Shown here: in pieces, positions 34,280-42,909 of the stretch | Layout of the letters: each line of letters starts with the position of its first letter | How positions within the stretch are numbered: position 1 is the first letter of the stretch | Assembly: GCA_934693165.1 (NCBI GenBank) | Contig: CAKUUX010000003.1 | Span: 1 to 64,000 of the forward strand | DNA from: an uncultured Candidatus Melainabacteria bacterium | GTDB lineage: Bacteria; Cyanobacteriota; Vampirovibrionia; Gastranaerophilales; Gastranaerophilaceae | Reading direction: 5' to 3' | DNA: 64,000 nucleotides | Position numbers and translations under genes: made by a program | Notes under the pieces: model-generated | Seen by the model: the letters and a program-made list of their open reading frames with translations, nothing else | What the model was told of the DNA's origin: nothing | The model's database searches: none

Positions 34280-35905
34280 TTAACTAAAGATTGAAAATCC
34301 TCTATCTGTGTTATCAGAAATTAATTGTTTGATTGATTCGTATTCAGTAGTAGCTGCTTGGTATTCAGTATTAGCAGATTTCATTTGAACATCTAAGACT
34401 TTTTCTTGTTGAGAAAGAATAGCTGTTTGGCTATCGTACCAAGATTGAGCAGCTTGTCTTTCGTTATCTCTTTCTGAGTAATCTAAAGATTCAAGAGTTT
34501 GAGTTTGAAACCATCTTTCAGTTGATGCATTTGAATCAGTGTGAGAAACAATACCAACTTCTGATAAAGAAACTTCTTGACCATCTTTGTAGATACCGAT
34601 GTTACCAGCCATGATACCAGAAATTAATGTTTGAGAATCTTTTTTAGCTGATTCAATTAAATCATTTGATTCGTAAGAAATTGTTGAAGATGATGGAGTT
34701 GTTTCAGTTGTAGTATTTTCAGCAGGAACACTAACAGTTGTTGTACCTTCACCGTAGCTTGTAACACCTTGGTAATTTCTTGAAGAAGTTGTTGTAGAAG
34801 TTTGAGCTGAACCAATTTTAGCAGATTCACCAATGATTGAAGCTAATTTGTTGTAATCAAATTCAACTGATTTTTTGAAATCGTTGTCTTTAACATCTGA
34901 AGCATTTTTAGCGAACATTTTAGCAATATCAGCCATTGAATAGTAATTTTCAGTGTTAACTTCATTGCTACCAGTTAATTGGAATGCAACGTTTGATTTA
35001 ATTCTAACATCTGATAATGAACCATCAGCATTAGCGTAAGATCTTGAACCAACTTTACCTAATAAATCAACACCTGTTAATAAGTTCATTAATTCGTTCA
35101 TGTTAGTTGGCATATCATAGTTACCAGCTTCGATTGATTTTGCAGCAGAACCAACTGAATTTGTTGTAGATGTAGAAGAAGCTTCTACAGAATTGCTTGT
35201 TCCTAATAATTTAGCTAATTTGTTTTTATCAAAATTTAATGTTTGGTTTGGATCATCAGAAACTTGACCACCAACTGTGAAGTTAGAAGCTAATGTTTTT
35301 AAGTTAGTTTTACTAACTGTACCAGCATCTTCAGATTTAACAGCTAAACCACTAGCATCTAACCACTTGTTTAATGTTAAACCTTGAGAAGATGTATTAC
35401 CTGAACCTGTTGAATCGTCGATTAAACCAGCTGATTCTAATAATTGTTTGAACTCAGCAGCTGTAGTAGGCATTTGCCATTGAGTAACATTTTTTCTACC
35501 TTGAGAATCAACTGCAGGAGTTGTAACTGTTTTAGTTGTTGTACCTTTGTTGTCAGTATCAGCTGTATTTGTAACATTAGCAACTGAACCTTTAGGTGCG
35601 ATTTCATAACCCATTTCTTTCAACATGTTGTAGTTGAAGCTAACATTTGAACCACCTTGGTTTAATTTTAATGTTTGAGTTGGGTTATCACAAATTCTCC
35701 AACCTTCTGTAGTGTTTACTACAGTAACTTTTTTAGCACCAATAGCGTTTGCTTCTTCTAATTTTTTGTTGTATTGGATAGAAAGGTTAGAAGTTTTGAT
35801 AGTATTAGTAATTTTTTGATTAGACAATTGCATGCAACGTAATTCAAGATCGTTCATTCTTGATTGCAATGTTAAAAGTCTTGCTTGATTTGCTGCTAAT
35901 CCCAT
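34280..35905 (-). CDS. Ser/Thr-rich filament- or surface-like protein with helical ends
   Basis: 541 residues, not a named family. The N-terminal ~60 residues (MGLAANQARLLTLQSRMNDL...) and C-terminal ~85 (WYDSQTAILSQQEKVLDVQM ... RGFSIFS) are predicted coiled-coil helices. The middle is Ser/Thr/Asn-rich with repeated modules: MPT-(T/N)-x-x-EF/ELxxLL, then LNFDKNKLAKLLG, VEFDYNKLASIIG and VSFNYNMLKEMGY. Helical ends around a variable centre is the layout of flagellins and other self-assembling filament or T3SS-exported proteins. No signal peptide. AAGGAAAA precedes the ATG and codons are uniform, suggesting high expression. Assembly is inference. Confidence 0.55.
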   Translation of the reverse strand: MGLAANQARLLTLQSRMNDLELRCMQLSNQKITNTIKTSNLSIQYNKKLEEANAIGAKKVTVVNTTEGWRICDNPTQTLKLNQGGSNVSFNYNMLKEMGYEIAPKGSVANVTNTADTDNKGTTTKTVTTPAVDSQGRKNVTQWQMPTTAAEFKQLLESAGLIDDSTGSGNTSSQGLTLNKWLDASGLAVKSEDAGTVSKTNLKTLASNFTVGGQVSDDPNQTLNFDKNKLAKLLGTSNSVEASSTSTTNSVGSAAKSIEAGNYDMPTNMNELMNLLTGVDLLGKVGSRSYANADGSLSDVRIKSNVAFQLTGSNEVNTENYYSMADIAKMFAKNASDVKDNDFKKSVEFDYNKLASIIGESAKIGSAQTSTTTSSRNYQGVTSYGEGTTTVSVPAENTTTETTPSSSTISYESNDLIESAKKDSQTLISGIMAGNIGIYKDGQEVSLSEVGIVSHTDSNASTERWFQTQTLESLDYSERDNERQAAQSWYDSQTAILSQQEKVLDVQMKSANTEYQAATTEYESIKQLISDNTDRGFSIFS

Positions 35906-36323
35906 TACTAATTTTCCTTTCCTTTTTAGTTATCGGCACATATATATGTGGACTTTAACGTCTAAAATGGCATAAATACATGCTTTGGCGACATTTTTCA
36001 TGCTGACACCACGTAGATATTGAGTTTCAGCCCTCTTTTTACCATTGTAACGAATTGTAAATGTTGAATTTTTACTTTACATTTGTTAACAATTGGCAAA
36101 TTTTGATAAAACTTTAAAAATTTCATGAAAAAATCATGAAAAATTTTTCAAAAATAAATTTCAAAATTTTTAAAAATTAGAAAAAATTTTTCTAAAAAAC
36201 ATCAAAAAATCTTATAAATTTTTGTAACAATTTCAAATTTGTGCAATAAAACTTCATGAATTTGCCGAGAGCAAAATAAATAATTTATAATTAATAAAAA
36301 TTATATTTTATAGGGAGAAGAAA
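35906..36323. other. Divergent intergenic region, filament-like gene / glyA
   Basis: 418 bases with no gene. Near the minus-strand gene is a perfect 14-base palindrome CACATATATATGTG (35937-35950), an operator candidate or leader element. From 36080 to 36290 the sequence is almost pure A/T with repeated AAATTTTTCA words, like the regions upstream of glnA and the glutamate synthase operon. No riboswitch fold recognised before glyA. Confidence 0.5.
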
Positions 36324-37559
36324 ATGGAATTAGAAATTATAAAAGCAACTGACCCAGAAGTTGAAGCTTTAATTGAAAAAGAATTAAAAAGACAAGAAGA
36401 TACAATTGAACTTATTGCAAGTGAAAATATCACATCAAAAGCCGTAATGGCAGCTTGTGGAACAGTATTAACAAACAAATACGCAGAAGGTAAACCACAC
36501 AAACGTTATTATAATGGATGTAATGTTGTTGACGAAATTGAAGAAATTGCACAAAAAAGAGCTTGTGAATTATTCAAAATGGATCATGCTAATGTTCAAC
36601 CACATTCTGGCGCACAAGCAAACATGGCTGTATTTTTTGCATTATTAAAACACGGTGACACAATTTTAGGTATGGATTTATCAAATGGTGGACACCTTTC
36701 ACATGGTTGTCCTGTAAACTTTTCAGGCACATATTTTGATGCAAAAAGTTATGGTGTAGATGACAATGGCGATATTGATTATGAAGATGTTAGAAAAAAA
36801 GCACATGAATACAAACCAAAATTAATTATTTGTGGAGCAAGTAATTATTCTAAAATTATAGATTTCAAAAAATTCAGAGAAATAGCAGACGAAGTTGGCG
36901 CATACTTAATGGCTGATATTGCACACATTGCAGGACTTGTAGCAACAGGTCTTCATCCATCACCAGCAGGTTATGCTCATATTGTTACAACAACAACTCA
37001 CAAAACTTTAAGAGGTCCAAGAGGTGGCATTATCATGTGCAACGAAGATTTAGCTTTAGCTATTGATAAAGCTGTTTTCCCTGGAATTCAAGGTGGACCT
37101 TTAGAACATATTATTGCAGGTAAAGCAGTTGCATTACTTGAAGCTTCTAAACCTGAATTTAAAGCTTATGCAGAACAAATTGTTAAAAATGCAAAAGCTT
37201 TAGCAAACACATTAATTGAAGAAGGCATGGATATCGTTGGGGGTTACACAGAAAACCACTTAATGACATTAGACCTTAGAAAATTAAATAAAACTGGTAA
37301 GGAAATGACTAACGTTTTAGAAAGAGTTGGCATTACTGCAAACAAAAACACTGTTCCAAATGATCCACAAAGTCCATTTGTAACAAGTGGTATCAGACTT
37401 GGTACTCCTGCAGTTACTACAAGAGGATTTAAAGAAGACGATATGAAGGAAGTTGCAAAAATTATTGCATCTGCAATATATTCGTCAGATAATGAAGATG
37501 GATTAAACAATTTGAAAGCTCGTTCTATGAAATTGTTAGCTAAATATCCACTATACTAG
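36324..37559 (+). CDS. glyA: Serine hydroxymethyltransferase
   Basis: PLP enzyme interconverting serine and glycine with tetrahydrofolate; main source of one-carbon units. 411 residues. Seen: ELIASEN, NKYAEGKPHKRYYNG, QPHSGAQANM, the PLP Lys in TTTTHKTLRGPRGG, and SGIRLGTPAVTTRG. GGGAGAAG precedes the ATG. A WecA-type gene follows after 19 bases, probably co-transcribed. Confidence 0.97.
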   Translation: MELEIIKATDPEVEALIEKELKRQEDTIELIASENITSKAVMAACGTVLTNKYAEGKPHKRYYNGCNVVDEIEEIAQKRACELFKMDHANVQPHSGAQANMAVFFALLKHGDTILGMDLSNGGHLSHGCPVNFSGTYFDAKSYGVDDNGDIDYEDVRKKAHEYKPKLIICGASNYSKIIDFKKFREIADEVGAYLMADIAHIAGLVATGLHPSPAGYAHIVTTTTHKTLRGPRGGIIMCNEDLALAIDKAVFPGIQGGPLEHIIAGKAVALLEASKPEFKAYAEQIVKNAKALANTLIEEGMDIVGGYTENHLMTLDLRKLNKTGKEMTNVLERVGITANKNTVPNDPQSPFVTSGIRLGTPAVTTRGFKEDDMKEVAKIIASAIYSSDNEDGLNNLKARSMKLLAKYPLY

Positions 37560-37578
37560 ACTAATAAGGAGAATAGCC

Positions 37579-38628
37579 ATTTTAATTAAGTTATCACAAG
37601 CACAAATTATTGGTGCAGTTATATCATACATACTAGGGGTATTCATCGTACCGTCAGTTATTGCCTTTTCTAAGAAAGAAGGACTTGTTGACGTACCAAA
37701 TGAAAGAAAAATACACAAAGTACCGATTTCAAGACTTGGTGGCGTTGCTATTTGGTCAAGCACAATGCTAACTTTCTTGTTATTAGTATTTTTGAGTTAT
37801 TATCCATACGGAAGTTTACTATCGGGAATTCTTCTTGGAGGCTCACTAATGTTCTTACTTGGGCTTGTTGATGATGTTTATAATCTAAATGCAAAATTCA
37901 AATTATTTATACAAATTGCAATCGCAACTCTTGTATATTTATTGGGTGTAAAAATTGATGTAATCTTCAATCCATTTGGGGGAGTTTTTGAATTAGGTTT
38001 ATTATCATATCCAATAACTCTTTTATGGATTGTTGGTATAAGTAATGCTATTAACTTTATTGATGGCGTTGACGGACTTGCAGGTTCAGTAATCTCTGTA
38101 AACTCAATTACACTTGGAATTATTGCAGTTTCAACAATTCCTGCAAACCCAATCAGTGCATTAATTGCATTTATTTTGGCAGGTTCAACATTAGCATTTT
38201 TAACATACAATTACAACCCTGCAAAAATCTTTATGGGTGATGGTGGAGCTTTATTTGCAGGATTTTTACTTGCAACCCTATCAATCGCAGGGGTTATGAA
38301 AACAGCAACATTGGCTATTTTATTGCCGTTCGTAATCTTGGTTGTACCAATCATGGATATAACTTTCTCAAGCTTACGTAGAATTATGAAAGGTAAATCA
38401 CCTTTTGTAGCTGATGCTGAACATATTCACCACAAACTTTTAAAAGCAGGTTTTTCACAAAAAAATACAGTTGCAATCTTAACTTCTGTTGCAATCGTGG
38501 GTGGCGCTATTGCATCATATACAGTAGGTTCAATCAAACACTACCTAGTGTACATCTGCGCACTAGTTCTAATCATGTTTGCCTTAAGCTTAATCAATAT
38601 TTACAGTAATAGTAAAAAAGGCAACTAA
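37579..38628 (+). CDS. Undecaprenyl-phosphate glycosyl-1-phosphate transferase (WecA/TagO/MraY family), AUU start
   Basis: Polytopic membrane enzyme transferring a sugar-1-phosphate to the lipid carrier to begin a surface polymer. Seen: GLVDVPNERKIHK and RLGG at the N-terminus, GLVDD, NFIDGVDGLAG, FMGDGG (metal/phosphate motifs), and HIHHKLL. About ten hydrophobic helices. The first ATG (37765) would cut off the helix and the essential PNERK motif. Reading upstream in the same frame gives a full 349-residue protein starting at ATT 37579, six bases after AAGGAGA; no ATG, GTG or TTG is available. An AUU start is rare (known for infC) and may limit translation. A base error turning ATG to ATT is the alternative. 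Confidence 0.85.
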   Translation: MLIKLSQAQIIGAVISYILGVFIVPSVIAFSKKEGLVDVPNERKIHKVPISRLGGVAIWSSTMLTFLLLVFLSYYPYGSLLSGILLGGSLMFLLGLVDDVYNLNAKFKLFIQIAIATLVYLLGVKIDVIFNPFGGVFELGLLSYPITLLWIVGISNAINFIDGVDGLAGSVISVNSITLGIIAVSTIPANPISALIAFILAGSTLAFLTYNYNPAKIFMGDGGALFAGFLLATLSIAGVMKTATLAILLPFVILVVPIMDITFSSLRRIMKGKSPFVADAEHIHHKLLKAGFSQKNTVAILTSVAIVGGAIASYTVGSIKHYLVYICALVLIMFALSLINIYSNSKKGN

Positions 38629-38927
38629 CCTGAATATTGTAAAAAATTAACGATTTCCAAAGCGACTTCTCTTTGGAAATCTAAAGGTGCAGAACGAAGG
38701 TATTGAAAAGCTTCAGCAACACGCTGTTCTTTGTCATACCAACGTCTTAAAATATATGTAAAAGCTTCTGCCAAAACATTTTCTTCATTCTTAACGCCAA
38801 AAGCTTTTGACTTCGTAATTATGTAATCTGCGCACTTCAATTGAACATCTTCAGTCGAATTTTTAATCAAATTAACTGCTAGACTTACCGTAGGATCAAT
38901 ATCATACCATCGTTTTTGATGTTCCAT
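38625..38927 (-). CDS. Small helical protein, paralog of 38959-39312
   Basis: Not recognised. 100 residues, helical. Shares a clear pattern with the next gene upstream: KRWYD-x-DPTVSL at the start, a central C-A-x-x-I-I, RRWYDK, then A-F-x-YL-(R/K)-x-AP-x-DFQ. The doubled RWYD motif within each protein is notable. Overlaps the 3' end of the convergent WecA-type gene by four bases. Tandem duplication is evident; function unknown. Confidence 0.65.
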   Translation of the reverse strand: MEHQKRWYDIDPTVSLAVNLIKNSTEDVQLKCADYIITKSKAFGVKNEENVLAEAFTYILRRWYDKEQRVAEAFQYLRSAPLDFQREVALEIVNFLQYSG

Positions 38928-38958
38928 AAAATTCCTTGCTTAAATTTACATGTATATT

Positions 38959-39312
38959 TTAAGCGAAATCCGAATTTATTTCCAGTCTTGTTGTATTTGA
39001 AACAGAGTCTAATTCTTGTAACTTTTCGATTACGCTAAAAGCAATACCCTTTTGAAAATCAAAAGGAGCACGTTTTAAGTATTCAAAAGCTTCTTGCAAA
39101 GTTCTGTTTTTGTCATACCAACGTCTAAAGAAGTTTTTAACAGTTTCTTCCAAATCATCATCCGAAATTCTAATTCCGTAATCCTTTGCTTTTTTGATGA
39201 TAAGTCTTGCGCAATCAAGTTGAACTTTATCATCAACTTTTTCTAGCATACTAACCATTAAACTAACTGTGGGGTCGTTGTCGTACCAACGTTTGTGTTT
39301 TTCCATTACCAT
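38959..39312 (-). CDS. Small helical protein, paralog of 38625-38927
   Basis: Not recognised. 117 residues with the same two RWYD motifs and the APFDFQ segment as its tandem partner, about 45 percent alike by eye, plus a short extra C-terminal tail. Two ATGs six bases apart can serve; AAAGGTGG fits either, and alignment with the partner favours the second (39306). The two are likely one transcription unit and may form a heterodimer. Confidence 0.63.
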   Translation of the reverse strand: MVMEKHKRWYDNDPTVSLMVSMLEKVDDKVQLDCARLIIKKAKDYGIRISDDDLEETVKNFFRRWYDKNRTLQEAFEYLKRAPFDFQKGIAFSVIEKLQELDSVSNTTRLEINSDFA

Positions 39313-39398
39313 AAAACCACCTTTATGTATATTTCATGTTGTTTTACGACAATTTTATAAAAAACTTTAATATTTTAATCAAAATTTGCTTAACAATA

Positions 39399-39668
39399 CT
39401 ACAAAATAAGTAGAGATTTTATTAATTCTGCTTTGTCCTCATCAATATTTTTAAATAGCAAAGTTTTTTCTCTACCTGTTTCACCTTTTAAAATTTCTAT
39501 ATTTGATTTTGCAATTTTAAGTTGTTTAGAAAGAAATTCTACCAAACATTTATTAGCTTTCCCTTCTATGGGCTGAGCTGTAAGTTTTATTTTTACTTCT
39601 GTTCCTGATTTTATGATTTCATTTTTTGATGCATTTGGTGAAATTTTTAGTTTAACTTTTAAATCCAA
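39399..39668 (-). CDS. DUF167/YggU family protein
   Basis: 89 residues matching the DUF167 family: VKLKISPNASKNEI at the N-terminus, VKIKLTAQPIEGKANKCLVEFLSK in the centre, GETGREKTLLF near the end. Small conserved protein of unknown role in many bacteria. The only full-length start is a TTG at 39668 with AGAGG about 12 bases upstream, so the start is weak. It is divergent from the rel gene, with 54 bases between them. Confidence 0.85.
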   Translation of the reverse strand: MDLKVKLKISPNASKNEIIKSGTEVKIKLTAQPIEGKANKCLVEFLSKQLKIAKSNIEILKGETGREKTLLFKNIDEDKAELIKSLLIL

Positions 39669-39684
39669 AATTAATGTAAACCTC

Positions 39685-39713
39685 TTGTAAAAATTGATTA
39701 ATACGAGTAAAAT
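39685..39713 (+). promoter_or_regulatory. rel promoter, near-leaderless
   Basis: TTGTAA (39685-39690), 17-base spacer, TAAAAT (39708-39713), only nine bases before the rel ATG. The mRNA would start about two to three bases before the start codon and lacks a Shine-Dalgarno. Confidence 0.7.
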
Positions 39714-39722
39714 AATTATACC

Positions 39723-41954
39723 ATGACAGAAGAAGATTTATTTTCACCGATAAAACAAACATTAATTGAACAACATCGTTCAGAAGAAGATATTGCAAAA
39801 ATTGAAGAAGCTTACAATTTTGCAAAGAAAGTTCACGGTGGGCAATTTAGAGTTTCTGGTGAACCATATATTATTCACCCTGTCGAAGTTTTAAAAATCC
39901 TTCTAGGCCTAAAAGCTGATACTCACACTCTTATTGCAGCATTACTTCATGATGTTATTGAAGATACAGACACAACGCCAGAACAAGTTAAGGAAATGTT
40001 TGGCGAAGATGTATTGAGCCTTGTACAAGGTGTAACAAAATTAAGCAAATATCAATTCAAATCTAAAGAAGAACGACAAGCCGAAAACTTTAGAAGAATG
40101 TTTATTGCAATGGCAAAAGATATAAGAGTTATTTTCTTAAAACTTGCAGATAGATTGCACAATATGAGAACGCTTAATTTTATGGCACCTCAAAAACAAA
40201 AAAGAATCGCTCAAGAAACCCTAGATATTTTTGCACCACTTGCAAACCGTTTAGGGATTGGTAAATTAAAAGCCGAACTTGAAGATTTATCTCTAAGATA
40301 TTTAGAACCTGACAAATACTATGAAATTGCACACCTTGTTTCTCAAACAAAAGCTGAAAGAGAAGCAACCGTTCAACTTTTAATTGATAAAATTTCAGCT
40401 GACGTTGAAAAAAGTGGCATAAAAGCACAAATTACTGGTCGTGCAAAACATTATTATAGTATCTATAGCAAAATGAAACGTTTAAATATTGCGTTTCACG
40501 ATATGTACGACATCACAGCAGTACGTGTAATTGTTGATACAGAAAAAGAATGTTATGAGGTTTTAGGCTTAATCCACTCTCAATTTAAGCCTATTCCTGG
40601 AAGATTTAAAGATTATATCGCAATGCCAAAAGGTAACTTATACCAATCATTGCACACATCTGTTATTGGACCTCGTTCAAAACCTCTTGAAGTTCAAATC
40701 AGAACTTGGAAAATGCACGAAATTGCTGAATATGGGGTTGCAGCTCACTGGAGATATAAAGAAAAAGGTTCACAAAAAGCTGACAACGCTACAGATATGC
40801 AATTCTCTTGGATGAGAAAAATGGTTGAATACGACAAGAATGCACGTGATGCAGAAGATTATGTAAACCAAGTTAAGTTCGATATCTTCTCAGACCAAGT
40901 TTTCGTATTCACTCCAAACGGTGATGTATTTGATTTACCAGTAAAAGCAACACCTGTCGACTTTGCATACCGTATTCACTCTGATGTCGGTCATAGAACA
41001 GTTGGAGCACTAGTTAACGGTAGAATTGTTCAATTAGATTCAAAATTAAAAAATGGTGATATCTGCGAAATTTTGACATCAAAACAAGCAGCACCTCGTT
41101 TGGATTGGTTAAACTTTGTCGTTACAAAAGCTGCATCATCAAAAATTAGACAATGGTTCAAGAAAAACAAACGTGAAGACCACGTTGAACTTGGTAAAAA
41201 CACTCTTGAACACGAACTTACAAAAGCAACATTCGACGAACTTACTAAAAATGGTGAATTTGAAAGAATTGCGAACATCATGAATTACCAATCAGCAGAA
41301 GATTTATTTGCTGCACTTGGTTATGGCGAAACAACTGTAAATAAAATTTTAAATAAAATTCCAAAACCAAAAGAAAAAGAAGAAAGAATTTTAGAACAAT
41401 CAGCACAACCTCAAAAACCTAAAAAACCTAAAACAAAAGACGTTGTTGGTTTGGAAGGTATGTTATATTCTTTTGCAAGATGTTGTTCTCCAATCCCAGG
41501 AGAGCCTATTGTTGGCGTTGTAACTCGTTCTAAAGGAGTTTCTGTTCATAGATTAGATTGTAAAACTCTTGAAAATGTAGAACCTGAAAGACTTTTAGAT
41601 GTTCAATGGTCTGGTCAAAACTTACATAAAACATACAGCACAACTATTAGAATTGAAACAGGTGATAAACTTGGTATGTTGAAGGATATTATTTCTGCCG
41701 TATCAGATAACAACACAAATATAAACTATGCAAACGTAAAATCAAAACAAAATAACGTTGGTATTATTGAATTAGGTATTGAACTTGATAATATCAATAC
41801 CTTGAGAAAAGTTATCGCATGCATCCAATCCTTACCAGATGTTTATTCTGTAAAAAGGGTTCAAACAAGTTTTTCTCACGCCCCAGAACAATTTTCAAAG
41901 AAAAATACTAAGACTTCTAAAAAGAAATCGTCAAAACCTAAAAAATCTAATTAG
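39723..41954 (+). CDS. rel: Bifunctional (p)ppGpp synthetase/hydrolase (RelA/SpoT family)
   Basis: Makes and degrades the stringent-response alarmone. 743 residues: HD hydrolase domain with HPVEVLK and HDVIEDTD (intact, so hydrolysis is likely), synthetase domain with GRAKHYYSIYSKMKR and GRFKDYIAMPKGNLYQSLH, TGS domain (VFVFTPNGDVFDLP), zinc-finger-like CC region (FARCCSPIPGEP), and C-terminal ACT domain. The only long Rel in the window. Lys-rich C-terminus overlaps the convergent formyltransferase gene by eight bases. Start context is almost leaderless. Confidence 0.95.
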   Translation: MTEEDLFSPIKQTLIEQHRSEEDIAKIEEAYNFAKKVHGGQFRVSGEPYIIHPVEVLKILLGLKADTHTLIAALLHDVIEDTDTTPEQVKEMFGEDVLSLVQGVTKLSKYQFKSKEERQAENFRRMFIAMAKDIRVIFLKLADRLHNMRTLNFMAPQKQKRIAQETLDIFAPLANRLGIGKLKAELEDLSLRYLEPDKYYEIAHLVSQTKAEREATVQLLIDKISADVEKSGIKAQITGRAKHYYSIYSKMKRLNIAFHDMYDITAVRVIVDTEKECYEVLGLIHSQFKPIPGRFKDYIAMPKGNLYQSLHTSVIGPRSKPLEVQIRTWKMHEIAEYGVAAHWRYKEKGSQKADNATDMQFSWMRKMVEYDKNARDAEDYVNQVKFDIFSDQVFVFTPNGDVFDLPVKATPVDFAYRIHSDVGHRTVGALVNGRIVQLDSKLKNGDICEILTSKQAAPRLDWLNFVVTKAASSKIRQWFKKNKREDHVELGKNTLEHELTKATFDELTKNGEFERIANIMNYQSAEDLFAALGYGETTVNKILNKIPKPKEKEERILEQSAQPQKPKKPKTKDVVGLEGMLYSFARCCSPIPGEPIVGVVTRSKGVSVHRLDCKTLENVEPERLLDVQWSGQNLHKTYSTTIRIETGDKLGMLKDIISAVSDNNTNINYANVKSKQNNVGIIELGIELDNINTLRKVIACIQSLPDVYSVKRVQTSFSHAPEQFSKKNTKTSKKKSSKPKKSN

Positions 41955-42909
41955 ATTTTACAAAAAATTTGATATAAGGTCGTGTGAAAAATCTTTTGAT
42001 TTTGCCATAGAGTCTAACATGGCAGAATTGAATAATCTTTCTATCGCCTGTTAAAACTTGAATTTCACGATTTTTAGAGCATTTATAAACTACCGTTCCA
42101 ACTGGAACATCTTTATATTTATCATCTTCTGGAATAATAACTCTTGTTTTATATGCATCTGGAATAAAGAATTGATTTTTATATTCAAAAAAGCATCTGT
42201 ACCATGGGTAAAAAGCCCTTACCTGTGCACAAATTTCATCAGCAGATTTTTCAAAATCAATCATTACTTCGTCTTTTTTAATATGTGGATAATAAGTTGC
42301 TTTTTCTTCATTCTGAACAAGTGGAATAATAAAGTCTTCTTCTAAATTACCCAACAATTCGCAAACTGCCTCACGAGTTTTTCTGATAATTTTTTCCTTC
42401 AATTCTTTTGAAGTATCGAACTTATCAATAGCAACCTCTCGTTGCAGAAGAATAGCACCAGTATCGTAGTTTTCATCCATCAAATGGAATGTAATACCTG
42501 ATTTTACTTCTTGATGACGAATAACTTCTAAATAAGGGTTTGGACCTCTGTATTTTGGCAATAATGATGGATGAGCATTGATAAAAGCTATCTTTGGAAG
42601 ATTTATGATATCTTTTTTTAATTTTTCGCACCAAGTTCCAACGATAATCACGTCGGGATTAAGTTTTAGAATTTCTTTTTTAAATTTTTCACTATTTACA
42701 CTTTTTACGTTAATGTCCTTTAATTGATAACTTTTAATATAGCTATAATCAACTGTAGGAATGACAAAATCACGAACCTTATTTACGAACCAATTACATT
42801 TAACAGTTTCGTATCTTAAAACGCCCACAATATCACATTTGGCATCTAAAGCCCCTGCAATAAGGTTTGCTAACATTTCTGCATGTCCGATTATAACTAC
42901 TTTTAGCAT
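41947..42909 (-). CDS. Formyltransferase-family protein (Fmt/ArnA-N-like)
   Basis: 320 residues. The formyl-transferase core has INAHPSLLPKYRGPNPY (catalytic Asn and His) and TFHLMDENYDTGAILLQ (catalytic Asp), so it should use 10-formyltetrahydrofolate. A C-terminal barrel follows (FYPWYRCFFEYKN). It differs from classical methionyl-tRNA formyltransferase in its N-terminus (MLKVVIIGHAEM, lacking FMGTP) and looks closer to formyltransferases acting on sugars or other amines, though Fmt function cannot be excluded. Start codon overlaps the ribF stop (TAATG), so translation is coupled. Confidence 0.75.
   Translation of the reverse strand: MLKVVIIGHAEMLANLIAGALDAKCDIVGVLRYETVKCNWFVNKVRDFVIPTVDYSYIKSYQLKDINVKSVNSEKFKKEILKLNPDVIIVGTWCEKLKKDIINLPKIAFINAHPSLLPKYRGPNPYLEVIRHQEVKSGITFHLMDENYDTGAILLQREVAIDKFDTSKELKEKIIRKTREAVCELLGNLEEDFIIPLVQNEEKATYYPHIKKDEVMIDFEKSADEICAQVRAFYPWYRCFFEYKNQFFIPDAYKTRVIIPEDDKYKDVPVGTVVYKCSKNREIQVLTGDRKIIQFCHVRLYGKIKRFFTRPYIKFFVKSN

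Noticed and set aside
36080..36323. Glycine riboswitch before glyA
   Set aside because: The leader is nearly all A/T and lacks the paired G-rich cores of that riboswitch.
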